A stretch of 64,000 nt of DNA from Cryptomeria japonica (Eukaryota; Streptophyta; Pinopsida; Cupressales; Cupressaceae): NCBI RefSeq assembly GCF_030272615.1, contig NC_081414.1:342042717-342106716 (forward strand), read 5' to 3'. Position 1 is the first letter of the stretch. Every line of letters begins with the position of its first letter. Below, in pieces: positions 1 through 12,050 of the stretch. The notes under the pieces were generated by a model, which saw only the letters and a program-made list of their open reading frames with translations, did not search any database and was not told the DNA's origin. The translations under genes and the position numbers were made by a program.

Positions 1-879
1 TCATCCAATCAAGAAGAATAAGCTCACCCAAGCCCAATTCATTAGACGTCAAAAGTTTTGGTATATCAACCACAAACTCTTTATTAAACATAGGACCCTT
101 TTACACCAATATCATGATTGCATTCATGGTCATAGTAATGAGTTTGATGCTAGTGAATAACTAAGAGTTTGTGCCCTACACCAAGGATCAGGCTTGTCTT
201 TCAACACCAATTATTGCCAAAATTAGGGTGGTCACATTCCTTCATACAATTTACCATCTGAACCTATTACTTATTGAGTCATTCCCATCTCAAGGATAAT
301 CTAGTCATCAATTTCTTACTTGTCATTATCACCCTCCCTTACACTTTCATCATTAACATTATCCAAGGACTTAGCACATCAATCAACCTCAAAATCCAAT
401 CAATCCTTAATCAAATCAATCCTTAATCAATCATCCTTCAAATCAAATCAACCTCACTCTAAGGTTTTATACCTTGTGAAGTTTTATTTAGGCCTTATCT
501 GAAATCAAATAATCATTTGGCTTTTCTGCTTGGGAAAGAATCTCCCCCAAGTACCTTTGCCTCATATTTTGCATTGATCAAGACTCCTCTCCTACGTCTT
601 TATTTTTCTTGGGATTGTTAGTTAATACTTAGTAGAAAGTGACTTTGACTATCATCCTAAGGTCTAAATTTTACCCAACTTGGTTGTTACCCTGTTTGTG
701 GTTTTCATCAACATCCCCACCTAAAATCCCCATCTAAGGAATAAGGTGCAATCTTAATCAAACTCGTGTCCTAGTCTAAGGACCCCAACAATTGTTCTAT
801 CTAACTTCATCAAATCCAAAATCCTAGCTAAGTCCTTTCATCAAACTTTTCTTATAAACAAATTTTCCTAAGGTTATTC
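1..879. other. AT-rich stretch without a recognised gene
   Basis: No convincing reading frame was found. The only open frame (320-502) is a short Ser/Leu/Asn-rich product of a low-complexity ATCAAATCAATCC-like tract at 385-450. The stretch could be an eroded LTR or leader of the degenerate ORF that follows at about 880, but no LTR ends are visible. Confidence 0.4.
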
Positions 880-1396
880 TTGCATGGTCACAACTGGATC
901 TCAAAAGAAGAAGATGGCCAAACGACAATATGGCATGTTGGTCATTAGTGTCCTATATCAGGACCCTACACAAGATCCTATGCAAGGGAAAAATGTGCAA
1001 CCTGACATTCAAGATCCACAACCATAAGGGGACCCTAACATGGTTGATCAAGATGACCTCTCCCTGAAAGTGCGAACATTCTTAGAGGATTCATACAATC
1101 AAGAAATGATGGAAAAATTCATCCGACATAATCCTAGTGGTCTTCTAAAGACCCTTATGAAAATGGAGCTCACCTTCCCCTAATTTTGATAGATCCATTC
1201 TTGATCAACAACCATAAGGAGAATTGGCTCCTACTCACGTTGTTTTACCTATCATTCAACCTCAATCAATAGCGCCGATAGTGTCCATCCTTGTGGTTTC
1301 CATCCAACCTTCTTCCTTCTTGACATCTATACCATTATCCAACCTGATTGCATCTATCCTCCAACATTTTTCTATGCCATCTTCTTCTACCCGACC
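880..1396 (+). pseudogene. degenerate retroelement-like ORF, split by the 11.5-kb transposon
   Basis: From about 880 a plus-strand frame can be followed with in-frame stops. It begins with a basic QKKK stretch and continues through a charged segment (VRTFLEDSYNQEMMEKF near 1060-1120), then a Pro/Ser/Ile-rich open frame at 1224-1396. The DNA transposon at 1401-12856 interrupts it. When the transposon and one ACAT copy are removed, the frame continues through 12861 without a shift for about 33 more codons, to a TGA at about 12955. That continuity supports the insertion boundaries. The family is not recognised. Position and composition suggest the variable part of a retrotransposon gag, but no CCHC knuckle or capsid motif is visible, so this is only a guess. 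Confidence 0.4.
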
Positions 1397-1435
1397 ACAT
1401 GGGTGAATTCACAAAGTTGGCTCCCACTTTTGCCA
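1397..1435 (+). repeat. left terminal inverted repeat with ACAT target duplication
   Basis: ACAT (1397-1400) is followed by the TIR, which starts GGGTGAATTCACAA and continues through CTCCCACTTTTGCCA. It pairs with the reverse complement of 12820-12856, with four mismatches and a 2-base gap by eye. The core GTGAATTCAC is itself a perfect palindrome. A second inverted copy of the inner part (TGAAAGTGGGAAC near 1449) can pair with CTCCCACTTT and form a subterminal hairpin. Confidence 0.85.
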
Positions 1436-1476
1436 ATGAAGGAATTTGGTGAAAGTGGGAACTTTGATTTTTTATG

Positions 1477-1735
1477 TGTTCGAGCGAAATAGGGGTGTTC
1501 GCTCTAACTACCCCTTGGAGTTTGAGCAAGCCACGTTGCGGACCTGGGTTCGCTCGAACTGCGGGTGACTTTTGGGTTCAAGCGAACCCAATAAAATATT
1601 AATATTTTATGGGGTTCGCTCGAACCGTTTTTCAGTTAGGGTTTTTTAAAACATTTACAAAAAGCGAAAGTGACAGTTAAAGGGTCATTATCAAAGTTGT
1701 CTTTTTTTGTCTGGTGGGGGTTGGATCGAACCAGT
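1477..1735. repeat. left subterminal cluster of near-palindromic GTTCGCTCGAAC motifs
   Basis: About six copies of a 12-14 bp imperfect palindrome lie 80-330 bp inside the left end: GTTCGAGCGAA (1480), GTTCGCTC (1498), GGTTCGCTCGAACT (1548), GGGTTCAAGCGAACCC (1575), GGGTTCGCTCGAACCG (1614) and GGATCGAACC (1723). The spacing is irregular. Related copies sit near the right end. Clustered subterminal motifs are typical transposase-binding sites in large plant DNA transposons; the binding role here is inference. Confidence 0.6.
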
Positions 1736-2276
1736 CATTAGCATCACGTCACAGAGATTTGTCTGCAGCAGCTAGCGTCTTTCATATTTTAGTTTTCGGC
1801 CTTTATTATATCAGGTGCACAAAATAACCCTTTGTTTGGTTTAATAATGTCTTTTTTTATTAAATTAATAAATAATTTGTTTGTTAATTTATTTTTTTAA
1901 TTATATAATTGTATATAGTTATTGTTTTTCAACATTTTAGAAAAATGTTTGATAATTTATTGTTTTTCATTATTTTAGAAAAATGTTTAATAATTTAATG
2001 TTTTGACTAAAATGTGTCAATTTGTTTTTAAAATTACATAATTGTATATATGTATATTTTTTTCAACATTTTAAAAAATTGTTATGAAAAACATAGAAAA
2101 CTAAGGTAGTAAATCAGAACTTAGAAAAACATTAGCAAAAAAAGAAAATTAGAAAAATGTCGCAAACGTAAATATAATAAATTAAACTTTAGAAAAATTA
2201 ATAAATTTTAATTTAAATAAACATTAGAAAATTTGGATATCAAATTTAAACAAATTAGACAAAATAAATCCTCTAC
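1640..2276. other. AT-rich segment between left subterminal motifs and satellite
   Basis: No reading frame of interest. The stretch holds a short direct repeat built on TTTTAGAAAAATGTTTGATAA (about 1930-2000) and A/T runs. Nothing else was recognised. Confidence 0.5.
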
Positions 2277-5100
2277 AATGTGACCCATTTTCACATCCTA
2301 TTACACGCACAACATGACCCCTTAAGACCACATATGCCCTAATGACACTATACATTCCCTTAAAGGGTCATAGAGGATCACATATAACATACTAGTGTAC
2401 ATATGACATTCCCTTTAGGATCGCATAGTGTCCTAAGGGGTCATACGTGGTCCTAAGGGGTCACACATGTGTTATAACACATACGTGACCCCTTAGAACT
2501 GCATATGACCCCTTATAAAATTGTAGTGTGAATGACATACCCCTTGGTCCATCAAATAGTGTCTTAACACATGCGTGACCCATTAGAACCGCATATGACC
2601 CTTTATAAAATCCTAGTGTGAATGACATACCCCTTCTAGTCCATCACATAGTGTCTTAAGGGGTTATATGTGGTCCTAAGGGGTCACACATGCATTAACA
2701 CATGCGTGACCCCTTAGTAGGTCACAAAGGACCCCTTATAACATCCTACTATACATATGACATTCCCCTTAGGATCACATAGTGTCTTAAGGGGTCATAT
2801 GTGGTCCTAAGGGGTCATGCATATGCATGAGCCCTTAGCCGCATATGACCCCTTATAAAATCCTAATGTGAACAACATACCCCTTAGTCCATCACACAGT
2901 GTCTTAAGGGGTCGTATGTTGTCCTAAGGGGTCACACATGCATTAAGGGGTCACACATGCATTAACACATGTGTGACCCCTTAGTAGGTCACATATGACC
3001 CCTTATAACATCCTATTGTACATATGACATTCCCCTTAGGATCATATAGTGTCCTAAGGGGTCATATGTGGTCTTGAGGCATTAGGCATGTGTTATAACA
3101 CATGCGTGACCCATTAGAACCGTATATGACCCCTTATAAATCCTAGTGTGAATGTCATACCCCTTAGTCCATCACATAGTGTCTTAAGGGGTCGTATGTG
3201 GTCCTAAGGGGTCACACATGCATTGACACATGCGTGACCCCTTAGTAGGTCACATATGACCCCTTATAACATCCTAACATGCATGACCCCTTAGTACATC
3301 ACATATGACCCCTTATAACATCCTATTTTACATATGACATTTCTTATGTATCCTAAGGCATCATATGACCCCTTATAACATCCTACTATACATATGACAT
3401 TCCCCTTAGGATCATATAGTATCCTAAGGGGTCATATGTGGTCCTGACCCATTAGAACTGCATATGACCCCTTATAAAATCCTAGTGTGAATGACATACC
3501 CCTTAGTTCATAACATAGTGTCTTAAGGGGTCGTATGTGGTCCTAAGGGGTCACACATGCATTGACACATGCGTGACCCCTTAGTAGGTCACATATGACC
3601 CCTTATAACAGCCTACTATACATATGGCATTCCCCTTAGGATCATATAGTGTCCTAACATATGCATGACCCCTTAGAACCGCATATGACCCCTTATTAAA
3701 TCCTAGTGTGAACGTCATACCCCTTAGTCCATCACATAGTGTCTTAAGGGGTTGTATGTGGTCCTAAGGGGTCACGCATGCATTGACACATGCGTGACCC
3801 CTTAGTAGGTCACATATGACCCCTTATAACATCCTACTGTACATATGACATTTCCTATGTGTCATAAGGGGTCATATGACCCCTTATAACATCCTACTAT
3901 ACATATGACATTCCCCTTAGGATCATATAGTGTCCTAACATATGCATGACCCTTAGAACCACATATGACCCCTTATAAAATCATAGTGTGAACGTCATAC
4001 CCCTTAGTCCATCACATAGTGTCTTAAGGGGGCGTATGTTGTCCTAAGGGGTCACACATGCATTGACACATGTGTGACCCCTTAGTAGGTCACATATGAC
4101 CCCTTATAACATCCTACTATACATATGGCATTTCCTATGTGTCCTAAGGGGTCATGTGACCCCTTATAACATCCTACTGTACATATGACATTCCCCTTAG
4201 GATCATATAGTGTCCTAACATATGCGTGACCCCTTAAAACAACATATGACCCCTTATAAAATCCTAGTGTGAATGACATACCTCTTAGTTCATCACATAG
4301 TGTCTTAAGGGGTTGTATGTGGTCCTAAGGGGTCACACATGCATTGACACATGTGTGACCCCTTAGTAGGTCACATATGACCCCTTATAAAAACCTACTG
4401 TACATATGACATTCCCCTTAGGATCATATAGTGTCCTAACATATGCATGACCCCTTAGAACCACATATGACCCCTTATAAAATCCTAGTGTGAACGTCAT
4501 ACCCCTTAGTCAATCACATAGTGTCTTAAGGGGTCGTATATGGTCCTAAGGGGTCACGCATGCATTGACACATGCGTGACCCCTTAGTAGGTCACATATG
4601 ACCCCTTATAACATCCTACTGTACATATGACATTTCCTATGTGTCATAAGGGGTCATATGACCCCTTATAACATCCTACTATACATATGACATTCCCCTT
4701 AGGATCATATAGTGTCCTAACATATGCATGACCCTTAGAACCGCATATGACCCCTTATAAAATCATTGTGTGAACATCATACCCCTTAGTCCATCACATA
4801 GTGTCTTAAGGGGGCGTATGTGGTCCTAAGGGGTCACACATGCATTGACACATGCGTGACCCCTTAGTAGGTCACATATGACCCCTTATAACATCCTACT
4901 CTACATATGACATTTCCTATGTGTCCTAAGGGGTCATATGACCCCTTATAACATCCTACTATACATATGACTTTCCCCTTAGGATCATATAGTGTCCTAA
5001 CATATGCATGACCCCTTAGAACCGCATATGACCCCTTATAAAATCCTAGTGTGAATGACATACCCCTTAATCCCTCACATAGCGTCTTAAGGGGTCGTAC
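2277..5100. repeat. 2.8-kb satellite array built from alternating GACCCCTTA / TAAGGGGTC
   Basis: Dozens of copies of GACCCCTTA alternate with their reverse complement, so that each repeat can fold into hairpins. Using the anchor CATTGACACATG, units start at 3221, 3560, 3781, 4061, 4342, 4563 and 4843, giving lengths of 339, 221, 280, 281, 221 and 280 bp. The 221 and 280 forms differ by presence or absence of a 59-bp block (TTTCCTATGTGTC...). Three anchors recur after exactly 782 bp, so the right half is a higher-order repeat (221+280+281). The left part (2277-3220) is more diverged. The array stops abruptly at about 5100. Two similar short minus-strand frames are a by-product of the 782-bp period. 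Confidence 0.9.
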
Positions 5101-6640
5101 TATATATAGATCATGTTTAATAAATAATCTAGAGTTCTAAGTTTTAATTTGTAGATCATTTAAATTGATCATGGACTAATCCTTAAATTGACAGTTAGCT
5201 CATGTCACTCCTTCCTTGAGCTTTGAGCGTGTGCGTAGGAGAGATTATTTAGATGTTGTTAGTGTATAGGTTAGTTATGGTTTTTGGTACATATATGTAC
5301 ATGCATGTATACATGCATGTTACAATTTTTATTTAAATTTTTATTTAACTCTACTTGGATTTGATGTACATGCACTTCTAGAGAGATAGATATATTATAT
5401 TTAATATTTAAATAAATTCTACTTTTGTAGGACTCCCCCTCAGATGGTTGCTCAGTTCGTAGCCGACATGATCCTTGTTGATTTGCTCCAGACTTTATAG
5501 CTCATTTACATTTATCTTTTTATAGACTTTCATATTATATATATTCATGTACATACATGGAGTTTAGACTAGATTATACTTTATACCTGGTTTGTGTTTG
5601 ATCAGATTATACATACAGTTGACTATATTAGATTTATACATATATTTGATTAGATTAGATTTATACATTTTTGAATCTTATATTAGATTTATACTGTGTT
5701 TGATTAGATTAGATTTAAATACATGTTTGATTAGATTGTATATTTCACATGCATGTATGTAATGAAGTTTAGACTAGATCATACTTTATATCTCCATTGT
5801 GTTTGATCGGATTATATATATTTATACATGTTTGATTATATTAGATTTGTGTTTGATTAGATTAGATTTAAATACATGTTTGATTAGATTGTATATTTCA
5901 CATGCATGTACAATGAAGTTTAGACTAGATTATACTTTATATCTCCGTTGTGTTTGATACTAGGATTATATATATTTCCACTGCATTAGGTGATATGAAG
6001 TTTAGACTAGAGATTATATATATTTCATGCACATGTACATGTGTTAGATTATATATTCCATGTGCACATGTACATACATGTTAGATTATATATATGTACT
6101 TTATGTTCGATGGACTGGACTAGATTATATATATATCATGTGCACATGTTAGAAATACAAGTAGATATGCATTAAAATTTAAAAGAACATGTTCAAACAA
6201 AAGAGTATGTATGAAATGAACAAACTAAACTTAATAGGTCATGCATTGAATAGTTCACATGTGGTATGTGAGGTTCTAGGTATGTAAACTCTAGTTAAAT
6301 AGTTGACAACATGTACATGTCCTAATTCCATATTATACCAATTTTACAAATATACATATTACATTCTAATTTAAATATGCATTTTTTAATTAAATTATTT
6401 TAACTAGTGGTCCTTACAAATTAGATGCATTTAGAATTAGATACAGTACCTTATACATACAAATTAAACATGCATTTAAACATGTACATGTACTTGAATT
6501 AACTTTGAATACATCCTAATTTGATATAATGTATTTAAATTTAAAAAATATTTATCCTTTAGTTTCAAAACAAGTTAAGAGATCTAGAATTTATCTTGAG
6601 TATTAATTCAATTCATGTGGCTGAACCACATGTGTACTTT
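5101..6640. repeat. AT-rich region with about 153-bp imperfect tandem repeats
   Basis: Within 5560-6010 a unit containing ATTAGATTTAAATACATG, then CATGCATGTA, then AAGTTTAGACTAGATTATAC recurs, with the first motif at 5711 and 5864 (153 bp). Further eroded copies run to about 6120. Many ACATGTACATG palindromes are scattered here and into the introns of the neighbouring gene. It lies just downstream of the transposase stop codon; no coding sequence was seen. Confidence 0.6.
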
Positions 6641-6644
6641 GGAT

Positions 6645-6645
<1 letters not shown>

Positions 6646-6677
<32 letters not shown>
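6646..6677. repeat. (AT)n microsatellite
   Basis: About 16 AT dinucleotides end three bases before the stop codon position of the transposase gene, inside its presumed 3' untranslated region. Confidence 0.9.
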
Positions 6678-6679
<2 letters not shown>

Positions 6680-6680
<1 letters not shown>

Positions 6681-9600
6681 CATACCACATCAAGTGGTTC
6701 AGAACGCTCTTCAATAACACTTAATATTTTGTCATGATCTTCACTATCTAGTCTCCATTTTTGAGACCACCCTCGACGTGGAACTGTTTGAAGAATTAGG
6801 CCAACAACAATGACCAAGTGACTATACTAATATACCTTGTTGTCAATTTGGTATTCAGTGAAATGAATCCCATGTTGAACAATTTTAACTTGTTTGAAAT
6901 ATGTCCCTTGCACTACAACTAATCCTGCATGTACATGTATATAAGAAACATGAGAAATTAAAAATTTTCGTGGGTAAGCGATTTGTACATGTACATATTC
7001 AAATCAGAACTCAAACCTGTGGGAAATGGCATTCCATCACTCATCTCAGATTTCGATAACTTCTTTCTCTCTTTTGTGCAACGCAATAAATAATAACTAA
7101 CACCTTCTATATTTCCATCTTCTGCTATGACTGCAAAAATATCTCCTGCAATTTGACACAAGTTAAATAAATTCTAAGTTATATGTCATTTTTAAGGAAA
7201 TATTTACATGTGTACGTCAAGTATGTACCTTTTTTAATCAATCCTGAAATATGATCGTAATCACCAGAAATAAAAGGAATGTCTTCAAAGTTTTCATCCT
7301 CATTTGAATCCTCGTATGTGTCAGAAACATCTAGTGGCACCATTTTCCATTCACTAACATATCCAAGCTCTTGGTTCTTGTAATCAACATAGTTTTCGAA
7401 AATGCATTCAGAATGAAAACATGAATAATCCCTAGTGTATAATATCCATGGGTGACTATCTGTACTCATGACACAATGCAAAGATCTTGTCCTCTCCATG
7501 CTCTTGCATCCATGCATTGATTTTCTATCCACATCTGCAAAATGTACATGTGTACAAGAATGTACATGTAGATCAAGTTGTTAAATTGAAACATTTGAAC
7601 TAGGAACATTTTTAAAAAAATTAAATAAAATACTAAAAGAGAACACGTACCGGTTATCTCCCAAAATACTCTATATGGAATGGTTTGTATGTTCTCGATG
7701 ATGATTCCCCAGGATAATTAGGTTGCTCAAAGTGTTTCTTACACCATTCAACAACATCATGTGCATCTTCTATACGTTCTCCTATGTACTTTATTTGATG
7801 CTTTCTTAGAGCACGTTTGATACAAGCTCCTGCACCATCATGTTCACCCTTTCCATGACCACTCTCAAAAAAACTCCAAACATGTGGTATTTTGTCATTT
7901 CGATGATATCTACATAGTGCATAAAATGGCCTCAAAGATTTGAATTGTGCCGCACATCCATTAGACCAAACAAAATGTTTAACTATTGTTATGCCTCTAT
8001 CTTTCAAATATTCAAAAAACTTCTTAAAGCAATGTTGTACAAAAAGTGTGTCATGCTCCTTATCATCACCAGTGATCTTTTTAGTGGCTAATATTCACCA
8101 ATTGGCTATTTTTTGAAATTTGGGAATCAAAATTTGGCTAATAAGTACAACTTTTAAGGTGACCCTAATCGCCACATTTTTACAAATTTTTATTTTAGTG
8201 TTATTCAAATCGCGAGAGAACTTATTTTATTAATTTTTTTAACTCAAAGATTCGCCACAATATTTGATGCATGATTAGATCAGATCCATCAATATAATAT
8301 AATTTATTATAGAAATCTAAATTAATTCACCAATAATATATCATAATTATTAGTTACTTTAGGGTTATCAACAATATTTAGTTGCCACTATCGATTTAAA
8401 ATATAAGCTAATGATCTTCATTTGTATTCCATGAGTTAAATTGTACCTACAAGTAGTAATGCTCGAGGGGGTTGAAATTTCTTTTGAATTGTTGACCTCA
8501 ATGAAAATCAATGGTCTAAAAGAAATTTTGGGCCCCATGAGTATTACAAATTGTTGGTACATCTTATCTCACAAAATACAAAGAGGGCTATTAGATTATT
8601 TTAAACTAATGGTGGAAACTAAATAAAGTAGAGTCTACCTCTTAAACTCATTAATGGTTTCCACCTTTAGGCCTCCACTTTTCTATAAAAAACTATTTTT
8701 TTTAAATGAAAGGATTTGCAATAGTAATTAATGCATACTCTTATTATTTTCTAAGATTCGCCAATATTTTCTACCAAAAAAAAAGATATAAAAAATTTCG
8801 CCAATAAAATTAATATTTTAGATTTAAAAAAGGAAAGATTCGCCAATAATAATTATTTTTAAAAAAAATTAAAATTAAATATTCGCCAAGATTTTAAACA
8901 ATTTTTTGAGAGGGGGTTTCTTAAAGTTATCACTGATCATCACTGATATAGAAGTGGTACTCTTTCTTAATGACACGATTTTCAAATGTACTATCAACAC
9001 CATCCAAATTCATCTGTGCATGTCGATAACACACATGCACCAAAATACTGATTTGCTTTGAAAAGTAATACTCTGATTGAAACTCTTTTTGATGTGCAAA
9101 AGAGTAATTCTCTGTGAAGTCAACTACAAATAGAATAGTTCCAAGTGGGAAAGTGTCTCTTAATCTTTTAAATTGTTCTTCTTGCCACTTGGCAAAAAAA
9201 CCATGGCATATGTATGGTTTTATCAACTTACAAAATTTTTTCATAAATGTTCCAATAGGTATTTCCTCTTCTACATAATCTAGCCTTGTAGATTCCTTTC
9301 CAAATTTTGTTTCAATTTTTTTGTACTTGTAACTCTTGCAATTTACCATCTTCCTCATGTCAGTATCTTCATCTCTCAAAGGTAATTTAGCCAAGTCCCC
9401 GCATGTTCCATAAATTCCTCTTATGCAATTTATTTGACCGGTTGCATTATCATTTGATTTATCCCATAAGATGGATGCTATGAATTGACTTGTTCGTTTA
9501 GGAGGAGCATTTTCAAAACCATCACTATCTTCTCTAATATTTCGAAACACCTGATAGTACAAGTCAAATTTGATGTGATAACGACAACAACAAGTTTGGA

Positions 9601-10620
9601 AAATTTTGTTTAACTTCACATAATATGGCCTTAACCATTCAAACATGGTTTGTCCGATCTTTATATGAGGGTTTGTTTTAGTAAACAATACATAGAATTC
9701 ATGTTTTGTTGTGTCTATCCAATGTTTTACATGGAGATCATAATGATCAGGACCGATCCTTTGCTTGATAACATCTCTACTATTTGATGAAGGACGAGTA
9801 TTATCATTCCAAAAACTTGTCACAAAGTTCCTAACAACATCTTCAATTCTATCAAAATGAGGAGCTCTACACATAATTGCCCAATTCCCTTATGAGGTAG
9901 TATCATCCAAAATCTTTCTCCTTTTAACATATTTAGATATTGTCCTTCTACTAAAACCAAACTCAGATGATAGTGAAGAGATTTGTCTTTTTTGAGACAA
10001 TCTTTCATTTACTAAAGATGTCAACACCACTCTTCTTGAAATAGTCTTATCTAGTTTTCGAGATTTTTTACCAATGTTCACCAAACCTTTCTTAATGTTA
10101 TCAACAATAGATTTTTGTAGTTGAGAAGTTTTCCTCTTTTGACTTGTTGTATCTATACCCAACAATTTCATTGGATCTATTAAGTCTTTATGAGTAAGTA
10201 CAATTGATAACAATTGAGCTTTTTCTAGTGTAGTATCAAGATTGTTGAAATGAGACATTATTTCTTTTCCACTTTTATTCATTGACCTCCTTTTAGTATG
10301 TCTAGGTTCTTCACTGAGATGTTTCAGCTCATCCACATCCATTTCAAGTAAATGATCTAAATTTTTATAAGAAATATTTCTCTTCACCTATTTAGCTAGA
10401 TCCACAATATGCTCATCCATATCAGTGGCAGGAGGTAAGGAGCCTGACCCCTCTCCTTCAAAGGTTTCCATTGGTTCAACTTGGACAATCTCCTCCCTAT
10501 GTTCATCAACTGTATTGTGTTCTTCAACAGGTTTGTTTGCCTCGACTCTCACTTCAGAACTCCCTTCTTCTCAAGCCCGTTCTGAACATAATTTAAGAGT
10601 TTGTGTAAGGTTCTTGAATT
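6680..10620 (-). pseudogene. Sola-like DDD transposase, spliced, inactivated
   Basis: Exons by eye: about 10620-8936 joined to 8066-7651 once the foldback insertion is removed, then 7534-7229, 7145-7017 and 6924-6680. The last three introns have GT...AG ends and are 116, 83 and 92 bp. The N-terminus is acidic. A helix-turn-helix-like stretch (SSLSSEFGFSRRTISKYV) lies near 9990-9920. The presumed catalytic core has VVDFTENY (Asp codon 9119-9121), then WSNGCAAQFKS where relatives would carry SDGCA (Asn codon 7960-7962), then GHGKGEHDGAG (Asp codon 7837-7839). In-frame stops sit at 10571-10573, 10388-10390, 9890-9892 and 6837-6839; each can be explained by one C-to-T change of CGA, CAA or CAG. 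The C-terminal exons encode an acidic region and a conserved-looking tail ending near EERSEP. A true start codon is not certain; ATG at 10420 is one option. Function as transposase is inferred from motif order and from its position inside the TIRs. Confidence 0.75.
8066..8935. mobile_element. foldback (palindromic) insertion inside the transposase exon
   Basis: About 870 bp separates two halves of one exon. The frame ends at about 8936 with codons for ISDD and resumes at 8066 with codons for ITGDD, so the flanks look like a duplicated target of roughly a dozen bases. The centre is a long inverted repeat of about 275 bp (about 8365-8640, axis near 8501.5), so exact that both strands encode similar short peptides starting at 8441 (plus) and 8562 (minus). 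The outer parts are AT-rich and carry about seven ATTCGCCAA-type motifs, all in the same orientation. The element family is not recognised; a snap-back MITE is the simplest reading. Confidence 0.7.
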
Positions 10621-11904
10621 AATCAGAGATTATTCAATTAGGTTTAAGAATAGGGGTGAATTTGGCTTAAAGCTTTGTAACATGTTAAAATTAGCTCATT
10701 CAATTTGGTTTAATAAATTTAATTACTTTCAGGACCTTATTGTTATAACTCTAAATAAATTACCTATTTAGGTTTAAAGTTCAATTTGTTCTCAAGTTAG
10801 GATTAAAGTTCAATCTCTAATTTTGAGCAATAATTTAACACATAAAATAAAATTTTGATAAATTAGAAATTCCAATTTTGAAAATTAAAAGTACAAATAT
10901 TTTGATGCATGCATATGATAAAGGTGACCTCATATTAATTTTTTATGGACCATAATGTAGGTGGACTATAATTTGTCACATCTATGTATATTTAAGACCT
11001 ATTATTGCATAAAAGACCTCTTAATCTGAAATGTTTTTGCATGTACGTGAAGTCATATAAATAGTTCACCTAAATTATTCAACATGTTTAATAGACCTTA
11101 TAAATTTATGTCACATTTAAGACCTATAATCAATGTAATAGTCCTAATAGGCCTTATTATTAAAATCAATATGACCACGCATGAAAAAACATTTCACAAT
11201 TAATATACTTAACTCCCCTTAAGATAGATATATTATGTGATATTAAAGGACCTATCACATGAAATTAATTGTACATGTAGATTAAATAATCAATATATAT
11301 ATAATTTAGAACTTAGAAATTATGACATAATAGGTCTTATTAATTTTATGACTTAATAGGTCTTATCTATTATAAATGGACTTAATTATATAGGAGAAAA
11401 ATGCAATTACACAACAAGCAAGTTGATGAAATTTGAAATTTGCAAATACACATGTATTATCTCAAATTAATTATGCTTTCTAATTAAAACAAGATTATTT
11501 TTAATCCTATTATTTCCAATTAATTTAATTAAGATTTTTTAAATTAATTTTCATTAAAAATATTAGATTAAAAATATTGAACTAATTAATTGTTACGTAA
11601 TACATATTAAATTAAATAGAAATAAAATGAAAAATACATACTTGCTTCAAGATATCTTTGTCTTCTTTGTTCTCAATATCTTTCTTCCGTTTCAGGAGAA
11701 TAATTCCTTGAAGTCTTATTTTGCCTTCTCTTCTTGTTTCCCATGCTTTTACAAAAAACCTTCAAATTATTGCCCTCAAAATAATTTTCAAATGTCTTCT
11801 CTCATCCAAAAATGCGAATTATTTTAATCATTTGTGTGATAAAAAATGAAAAAAATTATAGACATTTATACGACTCCACAAATGAAAAAAACAAACAAAA
11901 AATG
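10621..11904. other. presumed 5' leader and upstream region of the transposase gene
   Basis: AT-rich, with many short open frames but none convincing (11627-11827 is a Phe/Leu-rich frame without any recognised motif). The words CACCTAAATTA, GGTCTTATTA and AATAGGTC recur in loosely repeated form between 10960 and 11400. The transposase promoter should lie here, but no TATA box can be chosen with confidence. Confidence 0.4.
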
Positions 11905-12050
11905 CGTCGGCCAGAGTTCGAATGAAACCCAATAGTTAAAAATGGTCAGGTTCGTTTGAACATGACCGTTACAAAAAAGTATGGGCCAAAATCAAGCCCA
12001 TTGGTTCGAGCGAATGGGGGTTTGCTCAAAATACTCTTCATTCAAACCCT
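11905..12050. repeat. right subterminal cluster of the same palindromic motif
   Basis: Eroded copies are GAGTTCGAATGAAACCC (11908), GGTTCGTTTGAAC (11949), GGTTCGAGCGAA (12002), GGTTTGCTCAAA (12016) and TTCAAACC (12044). They lie about 810-950 bp from the right end, further in than on the left. Several CG pairs of the left cluster appear here as TG or CA, which fits deamination. Confidence 0.55.

Noticed and set aside
1405-1414. GTGAATTCAC palindrome as sole proof of terminal inverted repeats
   Set aside because: A palindrome matches itself in both orientations; only the extra agreement outside it (GGGT, ACAA, CCCACTTT, GCCA) and the ACAT flanks justify the TIR call.
4082-5061. Two similar 65-residue minus-strand frames (4082-4279 and 4864-5061)
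   Set aside because: They are exactly 782 bp apart and are translations of the satellite higher-order repeat; no promoter or coding bias.
2277-5100. CRISPR-like array of repeats and spacers
   Set aside because: Repeat units alternate in orientation, spacers are themselves repeated, and the setting is a plant transposon.
7179-7532. Treating the four minus-strand frames at 6958-8007 as separate genes
   Set aside because: GT-AG junctions at 7650/7535, 7228/7146 and 7016/6925 link them in frame into one transposase gene.
8368-8626. Two short ORFs on opposite strands with similar peptides
   Set aside because: They are the two arms of one inverted repeat, not genes.
8066-8935. Reading the 870-bp interruption of the transposase as an intron
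   Set aside because: The flanks are duplicated and no good GT...AG pair restores the frame at the edges, while the other three introns are about 80-120 bp; an insertion fits better, although intron status is not fully excluded.
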